From Rickettsiella endosymbiont of Rhagonycha lignosa (GTDB lineage: Bacteria > Pseudomonadota > Gammaproteobacteria > Diplorickettsiales > Diplorickettsiaceae), in NCBI RefSeq assembly GCF_964031165.1, contig NZ_OZ035011.1, positions 1,230,001-1,294,000 of the forward strand: DNA of 64,000 bases, in the 5' to 3' direction. The notes under the pieces were generated by a model. It did no database searches. It saw only the letters and a list, made by a program, of their open reading frames with translations, and had not been told where the DNA came from. Position 1 is the first letter of the stretch. Each line of letters opens with the position of its first letter. A program made the position numbers and the translations under genes. Below, in pieces: positions 61,348-64,000 of this stretch.

Positions 61348-61786
61348 AATTCCAAAAATAGAGATTTTTACCGATGGTGCTTGCCGGGGAAACCCTGGAC
61401 CTGGAGCCTGGGCAGCTCTCCTGCGATACCAGGGGAAAGAAAAAACCATTTCTGGTACCGAAAACCCTACTACTAATAATCGCATGGAGTTAATGGCGGC
61501 CATTCAGGCTTTAATGGTAGTAAAAAAACCCTGCCAAATATCACTCAGCACTGATTCGCAATATGTTCAAAAAGGTATTACTGAATGGCTGCCTCAATGG
61601 AAGCGACGAGCTTGGCTTACTGCCAATAAAAAACCTGTTAAAAATTCTGATTTATGGAAAGAATTAGCTATCCAAGCTGAACGTCATCAAATCCGCTGGG
61701 AATGGGTAAAAGGACATAGCGGACATCCAGAAAATGACCGAGTAGACAGTTTAGCTAATGCTGCCTTAGATAAGCTTTTAAAATAG
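61340..61786 (+). CDS. rnhA: Ribonuclease HI
   Basis: Degrades RNA in RNA-DNA hybrids; 148 residues from the ATG at 61340, which GAGGG precedes and which gives [22 protein letters not shown]. An upstream ATG at 61322 adds six residues. All four catalytic acids are visible: D in IFTDGAC, E in NRMELMAA, D in STDSQYV and D in NDRVDSLAN, with the KGHSGHPEN loop His. Its start lies within the end of the methyltransferase gene, so the two are coupled. Confidence 0.97.
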   Translation: MHKIPKIEIFTDGACRGNPGPGAWAALLRYQGKEKTISGTENPTTNNRMELMAAIQALMVVKKPCQISLSTDSQYVQKGITEWLPQWKRRAWLTANKKPVKNSDLWKELAIQAERHQIRWEWVKGHSGHPENDRVDSLANAALDKLLK

Positions 61787-61815
61787 CTAATTATACTCTG
61801 AAAGAAAATAGATAA

Positions 61816-61940
61816 TAAACTCACAGCAATTGGATTTTTGGCAAGTCGCCACGAAAATGCACTACCGAAATGTATTTAAGAAGCATAAGGATTGTGAATT
61901 CAGTTGCAACACCAACAAAAGTGCAAGTGCAAAGAGTAGT
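61816..61940. repeat. Dispersed ~125-bp element, copy C
   Basis: Starts TAAACTC and ends GAGTAGT (each slightly changed from TATACTC/GAGTATA). It shares AGCAATTGGATTTTTGGCAAG with copy A, then GTATTTAAGAAGCATAAGGATTG and CAACACCAACAAAAGTGCAAG. It lies between convergent rnhA and lpxC and touches the lpxC stop codon. Confidence 0.82.
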
Positions 61941-62902
61941 CAGTCCTTAAGATAATAAGCATCTAACAAAGCACGTCGATAAACGAGCGGTGCCTTTATT
62001 TCATCTTCAAATTCAACATATTCCCAAGCATCTGCATTGCTCAACAAACGGCGTAATAAAAGATTATTCAGTGCATGACCAGATTTATAACCACTAAATG
62101 CACCGATGAGGCTATGACCTAATAAATAAAGATCTCCCACTGCATCAAGGATTTTATGACGCACGAACTCATCCTCATAACGTAAACCGTCTTCATTCAG
62201 TACCCTATACTCATCTACAACCACTGCATTATCAAGGCTTCCACCCAAAGCGAGCCGTACCTCACGTAATTTCTCATAGTCTGCCATAAAGCCAAATGTA
62301 CGTGCGCGGCTAACCTCTTTAATATAAGAAGTCGTGGAAAAATCAATACTTGCTTTTTGACTACGATTTTGAAAAAGTGGGTGATTAAAGTCAATTTCAA
62401 ATGAAACCTTAAATCCATCAAATGGTTCAAAAGAAGCCCATTTATCCCCTTCAGTCACTTTTATAGCTTGTTTAATTCGAATAAAGCGTTTTGAAGCGCT
62501 TTGTTCCTCAATACCTGCCGACTGAATCAAAAAAATAAAGGGTCCTGCGCTTCCATCCATAATGGGAATTTCTGAAGCGGTAATATCAACATACGCGTTA
62601 TCAATACCCAAACCTGCCATAGCCGACATTAAATGCTCTATGGTCGCAACTCTGACACCATTTTTTAGTAAAGTAGTTTGTAAGGTAGTTTCACCGACAT
62701 GTTCAGCACGAGCTTGAACTTCAACAATAGGATTAAAATCTATCCGTCGAAAAATAATTCCCGTGTTAATAGGTGCCGGTCGCAAGGTTAATATTGCTGT
62801 TTCACCACTATGTAATGTAATGCCAGCGGCTTTAATAACGTTTTTTAAAGTACGTTGTCTCAGCGCACGTGATGTTTGAATTGAATTGTTTTTTCTGGAC
62901 AC
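61940..62902 (-). CDS. lpxC: UDP-3-O-acyl-GlcNAc deacetylase
   Basis: The committed step of lipid A synthesis, a zinc enzyme; 320 residues. Seen: [38 protein letters not shown] with a zinc His, [39 protein letters not shown] with the other zinc ligands, and [14 protein letters not shown]. The GTG start at 62902 adds ~17 residues before QRTLK, longer than in E. coli; it follows the ftsZ stop by 2 bp with AGAGG inside ftsZ as ribosome site. Gene order ftsZ-lpxC is the conserved end of the cell-division cluster. Confidence 0.97.
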   Translation of the reverse strand: MSRKNNSIQTSRALRQRTLKNVIKAAGITLHSGETAILTLRPAPINTGIIFRRIDFNPIVEVQARAEHVGETTLQTTLLKNGVRVATIEHLMSAMAGLGIDNAYVDITASEIPIMDGSAGPFIFLIQSAGIEEQSASKRFIRIKQAIKVTEGDKWASFEPFDGFKVSFEIDFNHPLFQNRSQKASIDFSTTSYIKEVSRARTFGFMADYEKLREVRLALGGSLDNAVVVDEYRVLNEDGLRYEDEFVRHKILDAVGDLYLLGHSLIGAFSGYKSGHALNNLLLRRLLSNADAWEYVEFEDEIKAPLVYRRALLDAYYLKD

Positions 62903-62904
62903 CC

Positions 62905-64000
62905 TTAAGAAACCTCTTCTTGTCTTCGTAAAAAAGCCGGAATATCAAAATATTCAATATCGGTAACAGCATTATCTGCTGTGGACTTACTTGGTGTAAC
63001 AACACCTTGTTTGCGTAATACCGTAGGACGCTCCAACTGATGATAATCTAAACTACCGTCAGCTGCTCTAATGAGGCTTGAATCCTCTCCCTCATGCATT
63101 ACCGTGCCTGTAGGAAGATGATGTCCTAAACCTGTTATCACTATTGTTACTCGTAACTCATCATTCATTCCTGGATCTATCACTGTACCAATGACAACAT
63201 TAGCGTCTTCTGAAGCAATTTCTTTAATCACTCCACCGACTATTCCAAATTCTTTCATTGATAAATCCGGTCCCGCAGTTATATTAACTAATACACCACG
63301 CGCACCTTTTAGATTGATATCCTTTAATAGAGGACTGCCGATAGCGGCATTTGCTGCCGATAGTGCTCTATCTGAACCCAATCCTACTCCTGTACCCATC
63401 ATGGTCGTACCCATCTCTGACATTACGGTTTTAACATCCGCAAAATCCACATTAATTAGACCGGCACGTGTTATTAAAGCAGCAATTCCTTTGACAGCGC
63501 CAAATAATACATCATCTACCGCTTTAAATGCATCTAAAAAACTAACTTCATCGCCTAAAACATTCATTAACTTTTCATTAGGGATAGTAATCAACGAATC
63601 GACATGCTGACTAAGTTGCTTAATTCCTTCCTCAGCTAAGCGCAAACGCTTCTTTCCTTCAATCTCAAAAGGCTTAGTTACGACCGCTACGGTCAAAATT
63701 TTCATCTGCTTAGCAATCTCAGCAATAACGGGTGCAGCACCCGTTCCTGTACCGCCTCCCATCCCTGCAGTGATAAACACCATATCGGCGCCCTCTAAAG
63801 CCGCTCTAACTCTTTCTCTATCTGCTTCGGCAGCAAGACGACCTATTTCAGGATTTGCTCCAGCACCTAAACCTTTAGTAATTTGTTGACCTAATTGTAA
63901 TAAACAATTAGCAGAAGAGTTTTTTAGCGCTTGGGCATCGGTATTAGCGCAGATAAACTCTACTCCCGGAATATCTTGTGCCAACATATGTTCAAGAGTA
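62905..64000 (-). CDS. ftsZ: Cell-division GTPase FtsZ, 5' end outside the window
   Basis: The tubulin-like protein that forms the division ring; about 364 residues are visible, and the frame runs through the window edge ([12 protein letters not shown] reads straight off the end). The N-terminal GGGGN part is therefore missing. Seen: ANTDAQALK, the tubulin signature [51 protein letters not shown]. The C-terminal peptide [12 protein letters not shown] is the conserved FtsA/ZipA-binding tail. The ATG at 63987 is an internal Met, not the start. Confidence 0.97.
   Translation of the reverse strand, partial: TLEHMLAQDIPGVEFICANTDAQALKNSSANCLLQLGQQITKGLGAGANPEIGRLAAEADRERVRAALEGADMVFITAGMGGGTGTGAAPVIAEIAKQMKILTVAVVTKPFEIEGKKRLRLAEEGIKQLSQHVDSLITIPNEKLMNVLGDEVSFLDAFKAVDDVLFGAVKGIAALITRAGLINVDFADVKTVMSEMGTTMMGTGVGLGSDRALSAANAAIGSPLLKDINLKGARGVLVNITAGPDLSMKEFGIVGGVIKEIASEDANVVIGTVIDPGMNDELRVTIVITGLGHHLPTGTVMHEGEDSSLIRAADGSLDYHQLERPTVLRKQGVVTPSKSTADNAVTDIEYFDIPAFLRRQEEVS

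Overview
The window comes from a low-GC, host-associated gammaproteobacterium of the order Legionellales. The clearest marker is a Dot/Icm type IVB secretion locus (icmV-dotA on the minus strand, divergent from icmW and icmX). The housekeeping proteins resemble those of Legionella and Coxiella. Long Asn/Ser/Lys-rich orphan proteins, an ankyrin protein and IS remnants point towards the Coxiellaceae/Rickettsiella side of the order. That placement is inference, because no rRNA is present.

Layout. 0-2.2 kb: arginase and ornithine aminotransferase (arginine to glutamate semialdehyde). 2.4-3.4 kb: an orphan membrane protein. 3.8-10.2 kb: a CPA2 cation/proton antiporter, poly(A) polymerase (pcnB, probably with an ATT start), pgi and a LOG-family protein. 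10.3-28.9 kb (minus): icmV, dotA, a small orphan, a 4636-residue giant protein with a SecA-type ATPase core, 26 consecutive glutamines and five ~233-residue coiled-coil repeats, then a 355-residue orphan. 29.2-31.2 kb (plus): icmW, a proline-rich secreted protein and icmX. 31.2-42.6 kb: dxs, secA, map, an RND efflux pair, dapD and a SnoaL-like secreted protein. 42.7-47.7 kb (minus): tRNA-Leu(GAG), secG, tpiA, two orphans and nadK. 47.9-52.5 kb: grpE, dnaK, dnaJ, greA. 52.5-55.7 kb: an accessory island with an orphan, a decayed ISAs1-type element, an ankyrin protein and a second transposase remnant. 55.8-64 kb: thyA, ugd, galU, mltD, a YafS-like methyltransferase, rnhA, lpxC and the 3' part of ftsZ.

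How it fits together. The Dot/Icm genes build the machine that injects proteins into the host. Several orphan proteins (giant, 304-residue, 238-residue, ankyrin) are plausible substrates. Four intergenic sites in front of or beside them have TTAA half-sites spaced 11 bp apart, like the PmrA box known to control icm/dot and effector genes in Legionella and Coxiella. On at least one strand each site is followed by 10 nt and a -10-like hexamer. One of these promoters runs straight into the ISAs1 remnant.

Other structure: four dispersed ~125-bp intergenic elements with TATACTC...GAGTATA ends (MITE-like), sigma-32-like promoters before grpE and dnaK, and long hairpins between dnaK and dnaJ. All functional statements rest on reading the sequence and family knowledge; no database search was run.
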